Source: Streptomyces albicerus (GTDB lineage Bacteria; Actinomycetota; Actinomycetes; Streptomycetales; Streptomycetaceae). From it: a stretch of DNA of 64,000 bases. Positions within the stretch are counted from its first letter, which is position 1, and the number at the start of each line of letters is the position of its first letter. The notes below the pieces were generated by a model. It had not been told where the DNA came from. It saw nothing but the letters and a program-made list of their open reading frames with translations, and searched no databases. Below, in pieces: positions 33,787 to 42,843 of the stretch. Where the stretch lies: contig NZ_VWMY01000006.1 in assembly GCF_008905045.1 (NCBI RefSeq), positions 124,001 to 188,000 of the forward strand, given 5' to 3'. Both the position numbers and the translations under genes were made by a program.

Positions 33787-35409
33787 TCACACGTTTGGAG
33801 GCGCCCCCTCGATCGGGCGTCCGAGCACACCGGGGCGTCGCTGCCACGGCAACGGCCCGGTGGGCGGGCGGTAGGCGACCCCCAGGGCGTCAAGTCGCCG
33901 GTAATGGGCGGTCATCCGTCGCTCGAAGTCAGTGAAGTCGCGTTCGGCGGGGGCGGGCAGGGCGCTCCAGGCGACCTCGGCGAAGGCCGCGAGCCGTGGG
34001 AACGCCTGGTAGTCCACGCGCGCGTGGTCCTCCATCACCTCGGTCCACAGGTTTGCCTGGGTGCCCAGGACGTGCCGCGCCTGACCTGGGGTCAACTCCG
34101 GTGGTACGGGCTCGAAACGGTAGACGTCCTCCAGGGTGCGTACGTAGCCGATGGGCACCGGCTCGTCCGGGCCGCCGTGCTGACGGTGGTCCAGGTACAC
34201 CTGCTGCTCGGGGCACATGACGACGTCGTGGCCCGCCCGTGCTGCCGTGATGCCGCCCTGGTAGCCGCGCCACGAGGACACCGCGGCACCCGGAGCGAGG
34301 CCGCCCTCCAGGATCTCGTCCCAGCCGATCAGTCGGCGCCCGCGCGCGGTCAGCCACGTGTCGAAGTGCCGGATGAACCACGACTGCAGTTCGTCCTCGT
34401 CCGCGAGCCCGAGTTCCTCGATCCGCGCCTGTGCGGTGGGCGACGCCTTCCACTGCTCCTTGGCGCACTCGTCGCCGCCGACGTGAATGAACTGCGAGGG
34501 GAACAGGTCGAGGAGTTCCTCGAAGACCCCCTCGTAGAAGCGCAGGGCGTTGTCAGTGGGGGCGAGTACGTTTTTGGAGACGCCCCAGGTGTCCCAGACG
34601 GAGAGGGAGGTCGTGTCGATGACGTCGGTGTTGCCGAGTTCCGGATATGCGGCGATGGCGGCCTGCGAGTGGCCCGGGATGTCGATTTCGGGGACGACGG
34701 TGATATGCCGCTCGGCCGCGTACGCGACGATCTCGCGGATGTCGTCCTGGGTGTAGAAGCCCCCGTGCGGCTTCTCCTCCCAGAGGGGCGAGGCACGATG
34801 GCCGAATTTCGTGCGCGCCCGCCATGATCCGGTCTCCGTGAGCTTCGGGTACCGCTTGATCTCGATGCGCCAGCCCTGGTCGTCGGTGAGGTGGAAGTGG
34901 AAGACGTTCAGCTTGTGCGCGGCCATCAGGTCGAGATAGCGCAGGACACCGTCCTTGGGCATAAAGTGCCGTGAGACGTCGAGCATGAGGCCGCGCCAGC
35001 CGAATCGCGGGGCGTCATCGATGATCTGGAGCGGGATGCCGTAGGTGGTGTCCGGCCGGACGGGAGCCCGCCGGAAGGCGTCCGGACCGATGAGCTGACG
35101 CAGCGTCTGGGCGCCCCAGAACACCCCGGCGGGGCCGCCGCCGCGGATCTCGACGCCCCGGTCGGCGACGACACTGAGTTTGTAGGCCTCCGGTTCCAGG
35201 GTGCCGTCGATACGCAGACGTACGGAGTTCTCGGCGTCCTCCTCGCCGGGCGGCAGGGAAAGTCCCAGGGCCATGCCGAGCGTCGCGCGCAGCCAGCGTT
35301 CGGTGGTGCCGGTACCGGGCCCGGCCCACAGCGAAGTGCCCGCGTCGAGCGGGACGCCTCGGCGCATGGGGCCCTCGACGGCGGAGGGCGCCGGAATCAC
35401 ATCACTCAC
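33787..35409 (-). CDS. Beta-N-acetylhexosaminidase (GH20)
   Basis: A 540-residue glycoside hydrolase that removes terminal N-acetylhexosamine from chitobiose-like sugars. The catalytic Asp-Glu pair lies in HVGGDECAKEQW (about residues 313-314). Substrate-binding segments include FHFHLTDDQGWRIEIKRYPKL. No signal peptide is seen, so it likely acts on sugars after uptake. The start is GTG 35409, one base after the stop of the upstream permease gene. It ends an ABC-importer operon, which fits chitooligosaccharide or GlcNAc-type sugar use. Confidence 0.93.
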   Translation of the reverse strand: MSDVIPAPSAVEGPMRRGVPLDAGTSLWAGPGTGTTERWLRATLGMALGLSLPPGEEDAENSVRLRIDGTLEPEAYKLSVVADRGVEIRGGGPAGVFWGAQTLRQLIGPDAFRRAPVRPDTTYGIPLQIIDDAPRFGWRGLMLDVSRHFMPKDGVLRYLDLMAAHKLNVFHFHLTDDQGWRIEIKRYPKLTETGSWRARTKFGHRASPLWEEKPHGGFYTQDDIREIVAYAAERHITVVPEIDIPGHSQAAIAAYPELGNTDVIDTTSLSVWDTWGVSKNVLAPTDNALRFYEGVFEELLDLFPSQFIHVGGDECAKEQWKASPTAQARIEELGLADEDELQSWFIRHFDTWLTARGRRLIGWDEILEGGLAPGAAVSSWRGYQGGITAARAGHDVVMCPEQQVYLDHRQHGGPDEPVPIGYVRTLEDVYRFEPVPPELTPGQARHVLGTQANLWTEVMEDHARVDYQAFPRLAAFAEVAWSALPAPAERDFTDFERRMTAHYRRLDALGVAYRPPTGPLPWQRRPGVLGRPIEGAPPNV

Positions 35410-35410
35410 G

Positions 35411-36358
35411 TCAGTCCTTCACCGCGCCGCCCAGTCCGGAGACCAGCCGTCGCTGTACGAGTACGAAGAAGATCAGTACCGGAATCGTCATCACCGTGGA
35501 CGCTGCCATCACACCGCCCCAGTCCGGGTCGTCGGGCTTGTAGAAGACAAGGAGGGCCATCGGCAGCGTGGACTGCGAAGTGTCGCTGATGATGAAGGAC
35601 TTGGCGAAGAGGAAGTCGTTCCAGGCGGAGATGAACGAGAAGACGCTGGTGGCGACGAGCCCCGGAAAGACCAGCGGGAAAAGGATCTGCCACAGGAACC
35701 GCGTCCGGCTCGCCCCGTCGATGTACGCCGCCTCCTCCAGCGCCTCCGGGACGGCCTTCACAAAGCCCCGCAGCATCCAGATCGCGAAGGGCAGCGAGAA
35801 GGCGATGTGCGGCAGGATCAGCGCGCCCAGCGTGTTGAGCTGCCCGAGGTCCCGCATCTGGAAGAAGAGGGGGATCGTCAGGGCCTCGATGGGCACCATC
35901 TGCGCGATCAGGAACATGATCAGCAGGGTGGTGCGGAAACGGAAGCGGAATCGTGTCACGGCGGTCGCCGCTAGAAACGCGATGAGGGCCGAGACGGCGA
36001 CCACGGTGACCGCCACGACAAGGCTGTTGAGGAAGTAACGGCCGAATTCCTGCTGCCCGAAGACGCGTCGGAAGGAATCCAGGGACGGGGACAGCGTCCA
36101 GGGCCGCGGCTCGGTCGACTCGATCTCTCCGGCGGGCTTGAAGGCGCTGAGCGCCATCCAATAGAGGGGGAATGCGACGACGGCCGCGATCAGCAGTGCC
36201 GAGGCCTCCGCGGCCAGCCGCCACGGTCGCTGTACGGAACGGCGTACGAAACCGCGTACAAAGCCCTTGGTCTGCACGGGAGTTGCGGTACTCGCGGTAC
36301 TCGCGAGCCCCGTCGGACGCGTGGAAGTCGTGGAAGTGGTGGAACTCATGGAACTCAC
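35411..36358 (-). CDS. Carbohydrate ABC transporter permease, MalG type
   Basis: A 315-residue permease with six predicted helices and the EAA loop EALEEAAYIDGASRTRFLWQ at about residue 210-230. A short Ser/Thr-rich N terminus precedes the first helix. GTG 36358 overlaps the upstream permease stop; ATG 36349 is also possible. It works with the upstream MalF-like permease and lipoprotein for import of a chitooligosaccharide- or GlcNAc-type sugar by context. Confidence 0.9.
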   Translation of the reverse strand: MSSMSSTTSTTSTRPTGLASTASTATPVQTKGFVRGFVRRSVQRPWRLAAEASALLIAAVVAFPLYWMALSAFKPAGEIESTEPRPWTLSPSLDSFRRVFGQQEFGRYFLNSLVVAVTVVAVSALIAFLAATAVTRFRFRFRTTLLIMFLIAQMVPIEALTIPLFFQMRDLGQLNTLGALILPHIAFSLPFAIWMLRGFVKAVPEALEEAAYIDGASRTRFLWQILFPLVFPGLVATSVFSFISAWNDFLFAKSFIISDTSQSTLPMALLVFYKPDDPDWGGVMAASTVMTIPVLIFFVLVQRRLVSGLGGAVKD

Positions 36359-37770
36359 AGCTCCTCACCCTGCCTTCGCAGCAGCCTCAGATATACGAGC
36401 GTGACCGCCAGCAGAATCAGCAGCATCACCACTCCGATCGCCGAGCCGAGGCTGTACTGCGAGGACGCGAAGGCCTTCTGGTAGGCGTACACGTTCAGGA
36501 CGAGGTTCTGGCCGGCGATGCCGCCGCCGTTGGTCATCACATAGATCTGTGTGAAGACCTTGAAGTCCCAGATGACCGACTGGATGGTGACGACCACCAG
36601 GATCGGGCGGAGCATCGGCGCGAGCACCGAGCGCCAGATCCGCCACTGGGAGGCACCGTCCAGGGACGCGGCCTCCAGGACCTCGGCCGGTACGGCCCGG
36701 ATGCCGGCGTACACCGTCACCATCACGAACGGGAAGGAGCACCAGACCACTTCGAGCAGGACGAGGGCGAAGGCGCTGTAACGGCCGTACGTCCACGAGT
36801 GGTCGCCGAGCCCGAGGATCCGGTTGACCGGCCCGAAGTCGGCGTCGAACAGGAGCAGCCACACCGTCGACCCGGTGACCGCGGGCGTCGCCCACGCGCC
36901 GAGCCCGGCCAGCATCAGCGCGAGCCGTGGCACGGCACGGACACGTGTCAGGAGGACGGCGAGCGCGCAGCCGACCGCCAGGGTCGACACGACGCACGCC
37001 GCCGCGAACAGCACGGTGGCCAGCAGCACTTGCCAGAACTGCTGGTCGCCGAAGAGCGTCGCGTAGTTCCCGAACCCCTGGAAAGTCGTCGGCTCCCCGC
37101 CGCTGACCTGCGCCTGCGTGTACTCAAGGAACGAGATCAGCCCGAGCTGGTAGACGGGGTAGACGAGCAGCCCACCCAGCACGACGAGAGCGGGCGCGAG
37201 ATAGAGCCAGGGCGTCCAACCGCCCCGCGCGAGCGGCGACTTGCGCCGCGCCGCCGCGCCGCGGCCCGGCCGGGGGGCGGCGGGCGGCCGCGACCCCTTC
37301 GCCGACTGCTCGGAGCTCGCCGCCTCCCGGACCGCGACCGACACCGCGGCCCCCGACCGGCCTGCGCCGAGATCACCCGCCGCCCCAGAGCCAACACCCG
37401 CCACCGGAGAACGAAGCCCTCCGGGTGGAGTGATGCCCGCGGAACCGGCACCGGCCGCCAAGCGGGACACCTCCTGCCCGCCAGACAGAGCCCCCTCGCC
37501 AGGCAGGGCCTGCACCGGGCCGCGCCCGGCGGCGTCCGGCGCCGCCGCCTCGCCCGGCCCGGGCACAGCCCCGGACTCGGCGGAAGCCGCCTTCTCTGGT
37601 TCGGCCGACCGGGCCTCCCGGGGCCCCGCCGCCGGGGCCTCACCGGGCTCGGCCGCTCCGGCCGCCCTGTCGCCCCCGGCCGGAGCCGGCTCACCGGCCC
37701 GCCGCGCAGGGACACCGCGGCCGGGCGGTGGGGCGGATCCGGGAAGCGGACGGTTCGTCATCCGGCTCAC
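36355..37770 (-). CDS. Carbohydrate ABC transporter permease, MalF type, with long disordered N terminus
   Basis: A 471-residue permease. Helices begin about residue 190 (WTPWLYLAPALVVLGGLLVY) and the EAA loop is VPAEVLEAASLDGASQWRIW. The first about 180 residues are Ala/Gly/Pro/Glu-rich, without predicted helices, far longer than in typical MalF-type permeases. The GTG start 37770 overlaps the lipoprotein stop (ATG 37761 also possible). This extension could be cytoplasmic regulatory; no known function. Confidence 0.88.
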   Translation of the reverse strand: MSRMTNRPLPGSAPPPGRGVPARRAGEPAPAGGDRAAGAAEPGEAPAAGPREARSAEPEKAASAESGAVPGPGEAAAPDAAGRGPVQALPGEGALSGGQEVSRLAAGAGSAGITPPGGLRSPVAGVGSGAAGDLGAGRSGAAVSVAVREAASSEQSAKGSRPPAAPRPGRGAAARRKSPLARGGWTPWLYLAPALVVLGGLLVYPVYQLGLISFLEYTQAQVSGGEPTTFQGFGNYATLFGDQQFWQVLLATVLFAAACVVSTLAVGCALAVLLTRVRAVPRLALMLAGLGAWATPAVTGSTVWLLLFDADFGPVNRILGLGDHSWTYGRYSAFALVLLEVVWCSFPFVMVTVYAGIRAVPAEVLEAASLDGASQWRIWRSVLAPMLRPILVVVTIQSVIWDFKVFTQIYVMTNGGGIAGQNLVLNVYAYQKAFASSQYSLGSAIGVVMLLILLAVTLVYLRLLRRQGEEL

Positions 37771-39080
37771 CCCGCGGAGCTGAACGCGGCGTTCATCTTC
37801 TTCGCCGCGTCCTTCGAGGCCGCCGCCACGTCCTTACGGCCGCTGACGATCTCCTGGAACATCGTCGGCAGGACGAGGGACGCGTCGATCTGGGACCAGG
37901 CGGGCGAGGCCGGCACGAACTTGGCGCCCGCGCCGAGGGTCTTCACGAAGGGCTCGACGTACGCCTCGCGCTGCGCGACGTCCTGGCGTACGTCCGTGAA
38001 CGTCGGCAGGAAGCCCATCGCGTCGAAGAGTTCGCCCTGCGTCTTCTTCGAGGCCAGTTGCTCCATCAGGTCGACGGCGAGGGTGCGGTGCGTGGTGCTG
38101 TTCAGTACGCCGAGGTTGTTGCCGCCCGCGAACGCGGGAGCGATCTCGCCCGACTTCAGCCCCGGCAGCGGCACGACGGCGAACTTGCCCTTCACCTTCC
38201 CGGCCTCCACCGCCGTGTAGTTGAAGTCACCGCCGATCGCCATGCCCGCCTTGCCCGAGGCGAAGGCGGTGACGGTGTCGTTGCCGCCCATGCCCGCGCA
38301 CTTGGCGGCCGGGCAGTTGTCGTCGCCGAAGAGCGAGGTGTACGCCTTGATGCCCTTCTGGGACGCCGCGCTGTCGATCGTCGAGGCGTACGAGCCGCCC
38401 TTGCCCTGGGCGATCTCGCCGTCGTTGGACCAGATGAACGGCATCGCGCCGAACGTGTAGGCGCCGCCGACCGCGAGCCCGTACAGGTCCGGCTTCGCCT
38501 GCCGGATCGCCTTGGCCGTGCTGATCAACTCGCCCTGTGTCTTGGGGACTTCGAGGTCCAGCTCCTTGAAGATGTCCGTGCGGTAGTAGAGGGCACGGAC
38601 GCCTACGAAGTAGGGGGCGCCGTAGATCTTGCCGTCGACCGTGACGGACTGCTTGGCGGTCGGGTCGGTGTCCTTGGACTCGCTCCAGTCCGTGAACTCC
38701 TTGGTGACGTCGGCGAGTCCGCCGTCCTTGACGTAACCGGCCGTGTCGGTGTTCCCGTACTCGATGAGGTCGGGCGCGCTCTTGGGGTCGTTGAAGGCGG
38801 CCTTGATCTTCTCGGCGCGGGTCTCGACGGGGATGTACTGGACGTCGACCTCGGTGTCCTTGTGGGCCTTCTCGAAGGCCGCGACGACACTGTCGACGAC
38901 CTTCTCCTTCGGCCCGTTGTTGACCTCCTGGAAGAGCCAGACGCGCAGGGTGCCGCTTTCCTCGTCCTTTCCACCGGAGTTGTCGGAGGACTCGGGGGCA
39001 CAGGCGGTCGCCATGAGTCCGGCGACGACAAGTGCGGCGATCGGGGCGGCCGTTCGGGCAGAGAGCTTAGGGAGCTTCAT
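37767..39080 (-). CDS. Sugar-binding lipoprotein of the ABC importer
   Basis: A 437-residue extracellular solute-binding protein. Signal peptide of the lipoprotein kind: AALVVAGLMATAC with lipobox ATAC. It belongs to the family 1 solute-binding proteins by LRVWLFQEVNN, DVQYIPVETRAEKIKAAFND, and GVRALYYRTDIFKELDLEVPKT. The start is ATG 39080 with GGAGGA seven bases upstream. It heads the operon permease-permease-hexosaminidase, and DasR-like sites lie upstream, so it likely binds GlcNAc or chitobiose-like sugars (inference). Confidence 0.9.
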   Translation of the reverse strand: MKLPKLSARTAAPIAALVVAGLMATACAPESSDNSGGKDEESGTLRVWLFQEVNNGPKEKVVDSVVAAFEKAHKDTEVDVQYIPVETRAEKIKAAFNDPKSAPDLIEYGNTDTAGYVKDGGLADVTKEFTDWSESKDTDPTAKQSVTVDGKIYGAPYFVGVRALYYRTDIFKELDLEVPKTQGELISTAKAIRQAKPDLYGLAVGGAYTFGAMPFIWSNDGEIAQGKGGSYASTIDSAASQKGIKAYTSLFGDDNCPAAKCAGMGGNDTVTAFASGKAGMAIGGDFNYTAVEAGKVKGKFAVVPLPGLKSGEIAPAFAGGNNLGVLNSTTHRTLAVDLMEQLASKKTQGELFDAMGFLPTFTDVRQDVAQREAYVEPFVKTLGAGAKFVPASPAWSQIDASLVLPTMFQEIVSGRKDVAAASKDAAKKMNAAFSSAG

Positions 39081-39101
39081 CAGGCGTCCTCCGGGGGCGC
39101 G

Positions 39102-39116
39102 TTGCAGCACGTGCAA
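39102..39116. promoter_or_regulatory. Palindrome TTGCA-N5-TGCAA upstream of the sugar operon
   Basis: TTGCA at 39102-39106 and TGCAA at 39112-39116 lie 22-36 bases upstream of the lipoprotein start, close to the ribosome-binding region. LacI-family sugar repressors of Streptomyces bind similar TTGCA-type half-sites. A second, looser palindrome (TTG...CAA) follows at 39125-39137. Regulator not identified. Confidence 0.45.
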
Positions 39117-39173
39117 TGGTGGTTTTGCGCTGCACAACACCCGGAGGCTATGGAGTACATGAACATGCCCACA

Positions 39174-39189
39174 AGAGGTCTCAACCACT
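39174..39189. promoter_or_regulatory. DasR-like (dre) operator candidate
   Basis: The 16-base site AGAGGTCTCAACCACT matches 12 of 16 positions of the DasR responsive element ACTGGTCTAGACCACT as I remember it. DasR is the GntR-type repressor of N-acetylglucosamine use in Streptomyces. The site is about 95 bases upstream of the sugar-binding lipoprotein start, and the operon includes a beta-N-acetylhexosaminidase, which fits. A further AGTGGTC half-site lies at 39220-39226. Confidence 0.55.
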
Positions 39190-39255
39190 CTGTGACCGGC
39201 TGAAGCACTCCGTGCAACGAGTGGTCGGTACACGGGTATCGCGCGGGCAGCACAA

Positions 39256-39292
39256 AGGCCCCGGATGCGCCGAGAATGCGCATTCGGGGCCT
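39256..39292. terminator. Hairpin terminator downstream of the DUF3039 gene
   Basis: A 15-bp stem with one wobble: AGGCCCCGGATGCGC at 39256-39270 and its complement at 39278-39292, loop of seven bases. It lies in the gap between the DUF3039 gene (minus strand) and the sugar operon. Confidence 0.65.
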
Positions 39293-39468
39293 ACGACTTC
39301 AGGGCCTACGACAGACAAGCCGCCAGGGAAGACGTCAGGGAAGACGACGAGAAGTCGAGCTCCGGGTACGACGAGACCGCGACAGCCCCCACCGGGGCGC
39401 CGCGGCCGTGCTCAGCCTCCGCCGCGTACCGAATCAGCCGCGCACTGAATCAGAAGGAGCCGGAGGCG

Positions 39469-39765
39469 TTACTTGTCGCCGCCGCCCTTGCCCTCGTCGC
39501 CGCCGGAGCCCATGGACTCGTAGATCTCCTTGCACATGGGGCACACGGGGTACTTCTTCGGATCGCGGCCCGGCACCCAGACCTTGCCGCAGAGCGCGAC
39601 GACGGGCGTACCGTCCAACGCGCTCGCCATGATCTTGTCCTTCTGGACGTAGTGGGCGAAGCGCTCGTGGTCCCCGTCGCCGTGCGACGTCTGCGGCGTC
39701 GGCTCTACGAGGGTCCCCGTCCCAGTGCCTCGCTGGGGCTGGGTCTCAGGCTCAAGAGTGCTCAT
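39469..39765 (-). CDS. DUF3039 family small zinc-ribbon-like protein
   Basis: A 98-residue protein of the DUF3039 family. The C-terminal part has CGKVWVPGRDPKKYPVCPMCKEIYESM, a Cys-x-x-Cys-type metal-binding set. Function unknown; the family is actinobacterial. The start is ATG 39765. The N terminus is hydrophilic. It stands downstream of the AlgH-type gene, minus strand. Confidence 0.85.
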   Translation of the reverse strand: MSTLEPETQPQRGTGTGTLVEPTPQTSHGDGDHERFAHYVQKDKIMASALDGTPVVALCGKVWVPGRDPKKYPVCPMCKEIYESMGSGGDEGKGGGDK

Positions 39766-39794
39766 AAACGCAAGAGTACTGAAGCCGAGGGGCA

Positions 39795-40367
39795 TCAGTT
39801 GAGCGAAGGGTCGTCCGGATACGTGGCCACCATCGCCAGCTCGTTGCGCTGGCGGCGCAGCACCTCGCGCCACAGCCGTTCCGGAGAGGGCGAGGAGACG
39901 TCTCCGGGCTCGGACTCGACGACGTACCAGGCGCCCTCGACGAGCTCGTCCTCCAGCTGTCCGGGGCCCCAGCCCGCGTACCCGGCGAAGATCCGCAGCG
40001 AACCGAGGGCCGAGGCCAGCAGCTCCGGCGGAGCCTCCAGATCCACCAGACCGATCGCGCCGTGCACCCGGCGCCAGCCGAGCGGAGCCCGCTCCCCGGA
40101 GGCGCCGCCGGGAATCACCGCCACGCCGAGCGCCGAGTCGAGCGAGACCGGACCGCCCTGGAAGACGACGCCGGGATCGCCCGCGAGGTCCGCCCAGCCC
40201 GAGAGAATGTCGCCCACGTCCACCGGTGTGGGGCGGTTGAGGACGACGCCCAGGGAGCCCTCCTCGTCGTGGTCGAGGAGCAGCACCACCGCACGGTCGA
40301 AGTTCGGGTCCGCCAGGGCGGGCGTGGCCACGAGCAGCCGCCCTGTGAGCGAGGACACCTCGGTCAT
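39795..40367 (-). CDS. YqgE/AlgH family protein (UPF0301)
   Basis: A 190-residue protein of the AlgH/YqgE fold. Family features are GRLLVATPALADPNFDRAVV, HDEEGSLGVVLNRPTPVDVG, VFQGGPVSLDSALGVAV, RIFAGYAGWGPGQLEDELVEGAWY. AlgH was first tied to alginate control in Pseudomonas; the biochemical role in Streptomyces is unknown. The start is ATG 40367; an in-frame ATG nine bases upstream (40376) is also possible. Confidence 0.9.
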   Translation of the reverse strand: MTEVSSLTGRLLVATPALADPNFDRAVVLLLDHDEEGSLGVVLNRPTPVDVGDILSGWADLAGDPGVVFQGGPVSLDSALGVAVIPGGASGERAPLGWRRVHGAIGLVDLEAPPELLASALGSLRIFAGYAGWGPGQLEDELVEGAWYVVESEPGDVSSPSPERLWREVLRRQRNELAMVATYPDDPSLN

Positions 40368-40618
40368 GGCAGACATGATCCCGCATCTTCCCCGCGCGGG
40401 GGGAGCCAATGCCCGTACCCGAGTGAATGCAGCTCAGGGCGCAGAGATGCAGGTGGAGCGCACACCCCTGCCGGTGACCCCGAGTGTCCGATCAGGAGCG
40501 GCTCGTGTTGTGGCAAAGCTATGACGTCCTTGGTGCGCACTTGGGCTTACTGAACGGGGGTAGGCGGCCATTACGCTTGCTTCTTCGCCCCTGCCCCACC
40601 AACCGGAACGCGAGATAC

Positions 40619-41965
40619 ATGACCGTCAACGGTTCAGACGACGTACTCCTTGTCCACGGCGGAACCCCGCTGGAGGGCGAGATCCGTGTCCGCGGTGCGA
40701 AGAACCTCGTACCGAAGGCCATGGTCGCCGCGCTGCTCGGGAGTGCTCCGAGCCGACTGCGCAACGTCCCCGACATCCGTGACGTGCGCGTCGTACGCGG
40801 GCTGCTGCAGCTGCACGGCGTGACGGTCCGTCCCGGGGAGGAGCCGGGCGAGCTGGTCATGGACCCGTCGCACGTGGAGAGCGCGAACGTCGCGGACATC
40901 GACGCGCACGCGGGTTCGTCGCGCATCCCGATCCTGTTCTGCGGCCCGCTGCTGCACCGTCTCGGGCACGCGTTCATCCCGGGTCTGGGCGGCTGCGACA
41001 TCGGCGGCCGGCCGATCGACTTCCACTTCGAGGTGCTGCGGCAGTTCGGCGCGACGATCGAGAAGCGGGTGGACGGCCAGTACCTGGAGGCCCCGCAGCG
41101 GCTGCGCGGCACGAAGATCACGCTGCCGTACCCGTCCGTGGGCGCGACCGAGCAGGTGCTGCTGACGGCGGTCCTCGCGGAGGGCGTGACGGAGCTCTCG
41201 AACGCGGCCGTGGAGCCGGAGATCGAGGACCTGATCTGCGTTCTGCAGAAAATGGGCGCGATCATCGCGATGGACACGGACCGCACGATCCGTATCACCG
41301 GTGTCGACTCGCTCGGCGGCTACACCCACGCGGCCCTCCCGGACCGCCTGGAGGCCGCCTCGTGGGCTTCCGCGGCGCTGGCGACCGAAGGCAACATCTA
41401 CGTCCGCGGCGCCCAGCAGCGCTCGATGATGACGTTCCTGAACACCTACCGGAAGGTGGGCGGCGCCTTCGAGATCGACGACGAGGGCATCCGCTTCTGG
41501 CACCCGGGCGGCCAGCTCAAGTCGATCGCCCTCGAAACGGACGTGCACCCGGGCTTCCAGACCGACTGGCAGCAGCCGCTCGTCGTCGCCCTCACGCAGG
41601 CGACGGGCCTGTCGATCGTCCACGAGACGGTGTACGAGTCCCGCCTCGGCTTCACTTCGGCCCTGAACCAGATGGGCGCGCACATCCAGCTCTACCGCGA
41701 GTGCCTCGGCGGCTCGCACTGCCGCTTCGGGCAGCGCAACTTCCTGCACTCAGCGGTCGTGTCGGGCCCAACCAAGCTCCAGGGCGCCGACCTCGTGATC
41801 CCCGACCTCCGCGGCGGCTTCTCGTACCTCATCGCGGCCCTCGCGGCCCAGGGCACGTCCCGGGTCCACGGCATCGACCTGATCAACCGCGGCTACGAGA
41901 ACTTCATGGAGAAGCTCGTGGAGCTGGGCGCGAAGGTGGAACTGCCGGGCAAGGCGCTGGGCTAG
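40619..41965 (+). CDS. murA: UDP-N-acetylglucosamine 1-carboxyvinyltransferase
   Basis: A 448-residue enzyme for the first committed step of peptidoglycan synthesis: enolpyruvate transfer from PEP to UDP-GlcNAc in the cytoplasm. The active-site Cys about 126 is in GLGGCDIGGRPIDFH, the residue fosfomycin alkylates. Other motifs: GAKNLVPKAMVAALLG at the N terminus, VLLTAVLAEGVTELSNAAVEPE, and GFQTDWQQPLVVALTQATG near the end. The start is ATG 40619. It ends at a strong terminator shared with the convergent hup gene. Confidence 0.95.
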   Translation: MTVNGSDDVLLVHGGTPLEGEIRVRGAKNLVPKAMVAALLGSAPSRLRNVPDIRDVRVVRGLLQLHGVTVRPGEEPGELVMDPSHVESANVADIDAHAGSSRIPILFCGPLLHRLGHAFIPGLGGCDIGGRPIDFHFEVLRQFGATIEKRVDGQYLEAPQRLRGTKITLPYPSVGATEQVLLTAVLAEGVTELSNAAVEPEIEDLICVLQKMGAIIAMDTDRTIRITGVDSLGGYTHAALPDRLEAASWASAALATEGNIYVRGAQQRSMMTFLNTYRKVGGAFEIDDEGIRFWHPGGQLKSIALETDVHPGFQTDWQQPLVVALTQATGLSIVHETVYESRLGFTSALNQMGAHIQLYRECLGGSHCRFGQRNFLHSAVVSGPTKLQGADLVIPDLRGGFSYLIAALAAQGTSRVHGIDLINRGYENFMEKLVELGAKVELPGKALG

Positions 41966-42052
41966 CGAGGATCAGCCCGGCCGGGTATCACTCAGGCCGG
42001 CCGGGCATCAGTCGGCCCGGCCGGCGTTCGAGGCTGTTTTTGAGCACAACAA

Positions 42053-42094
42053 CGATGGGGCGGCACCCGGAGAAGTCCGGGTGCCGCCCCATCG
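42053..42094. terminator. Strong bidirectional terminator between murA and hup
   Basis: A perfect 19-bp stem: CGATGGGGCGGCACCCGGA at 42053-42071 and its complement at 42076-42094, with loop GAAG. It stands between the convergent genes murA (plus) and hup (minus). No T tract. Confidence 0.85.
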
Positions 42095-42141
42095 CATTGC
42101 CTACGTGCCGTACACCGTCCCGTGAGGTGTAGACGGCAAGG

Positions 42142-42423
42142 TCACTTGCCCTTGGCGGCTTCCTTGAGCTTCGAGCCCGCGGAGACCTTCACGCTGTAGC
42201 CGGCCGGGATCTGGATCGGGTCGCCGGTCTGCGGGTTGCGCGCGGTACGAGCGGCACGGTGGGTGCGCTCGAAGGTCAGGAAGCCGGGGATGGTGACCTT
42301 CTCGTCGCCCTTGGCGACGATCTCGCCGACGGTCTCGGCGAACGCGGCCAGAACGGCGTCGGCGTCCTTGCGGGTCACCTCGGCGCGGTCGGCCAGCGCG
42401 GCCACCAGCTCACTGCGGTTCAT
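42142..42423 (-). CDS. hup: HU family DNA-binding protein
   Basis: A 93-residue nucleoid protein that bends and compacts DNA. The sequence MNRSELVAALADRAEVTRKDADAVLAAFAE is the classic HU N-terminal helical pair; then GDEKVTIPGFLTFERTHRAARTARNPQTGDPIQIPAGYSVKVSAG (as two segments) contains the beta arm with the conserved Pro. The start is ATG 42423. This is the short HU form without a Lys-rich tail. Its upstream gap carries a tandem repeat. Confidence 0.95.
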   Translation of the reverse strand: MNRSELVAALADRAEVTRKDADAVLAAFAETVGEIVAKGDEKVTIPGFLTFERTHRAARTARNPQTGDPIQIPAGYSVKVSAGSKLKEAAKGK

Positions 42424-42602
42424 GTTGTTACTCCCGTGTTCTTCTTGCCGTTGAGGCGTGCCACGCGGCGGAGCCGCATATTGGGCACAGCGAAGTCGAT
42501 GCTGCCAGGGTCCTCGGTCGGTCCCCGGACCCGGGTCCGTAGCCAGACCCTCGCGCCCGAAGACGCATCCTGCCCCCACCTGCGGCGGGAAAGCCAATCC
42601 GG

Positions 42603-42644
42603 CACCCCTGGGAGTCACACGAACACCCTTGGGAGTCACACGAA
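42603..42644. repeat. Two-copy 21-bp tandem repeat upstream of hup
   Basis: The unit CACCC(C/T)TGGGAGTCACACGAA occurs twice head-to-tail with a 21-bp period, one mismatch, about 180 to 220 bp upstream of the hup start. Period equals two helical turns, so both copies face the same side, a layout of regulator sites. No matching known factor. Confidence 0.55.
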
Positions 42645-42843
42645 AAGGCCTGCAAGGCCCGAACCTGGCCGCCACCCTAAAGGCGGCCACAGGCCCCACG
42701 TTCCGCGACGCGCCGGAGCCTGCACGGCCGTGGCGGCCGTCACAGCCGCCGGTTCGGCCGCCGTACGGGGCACCGAGACTCCTTATACCAGTGCGCCTGC
42801 CCACACCATCACAGGGCACACGGCGTACGGCGGCCGGGGTGGC

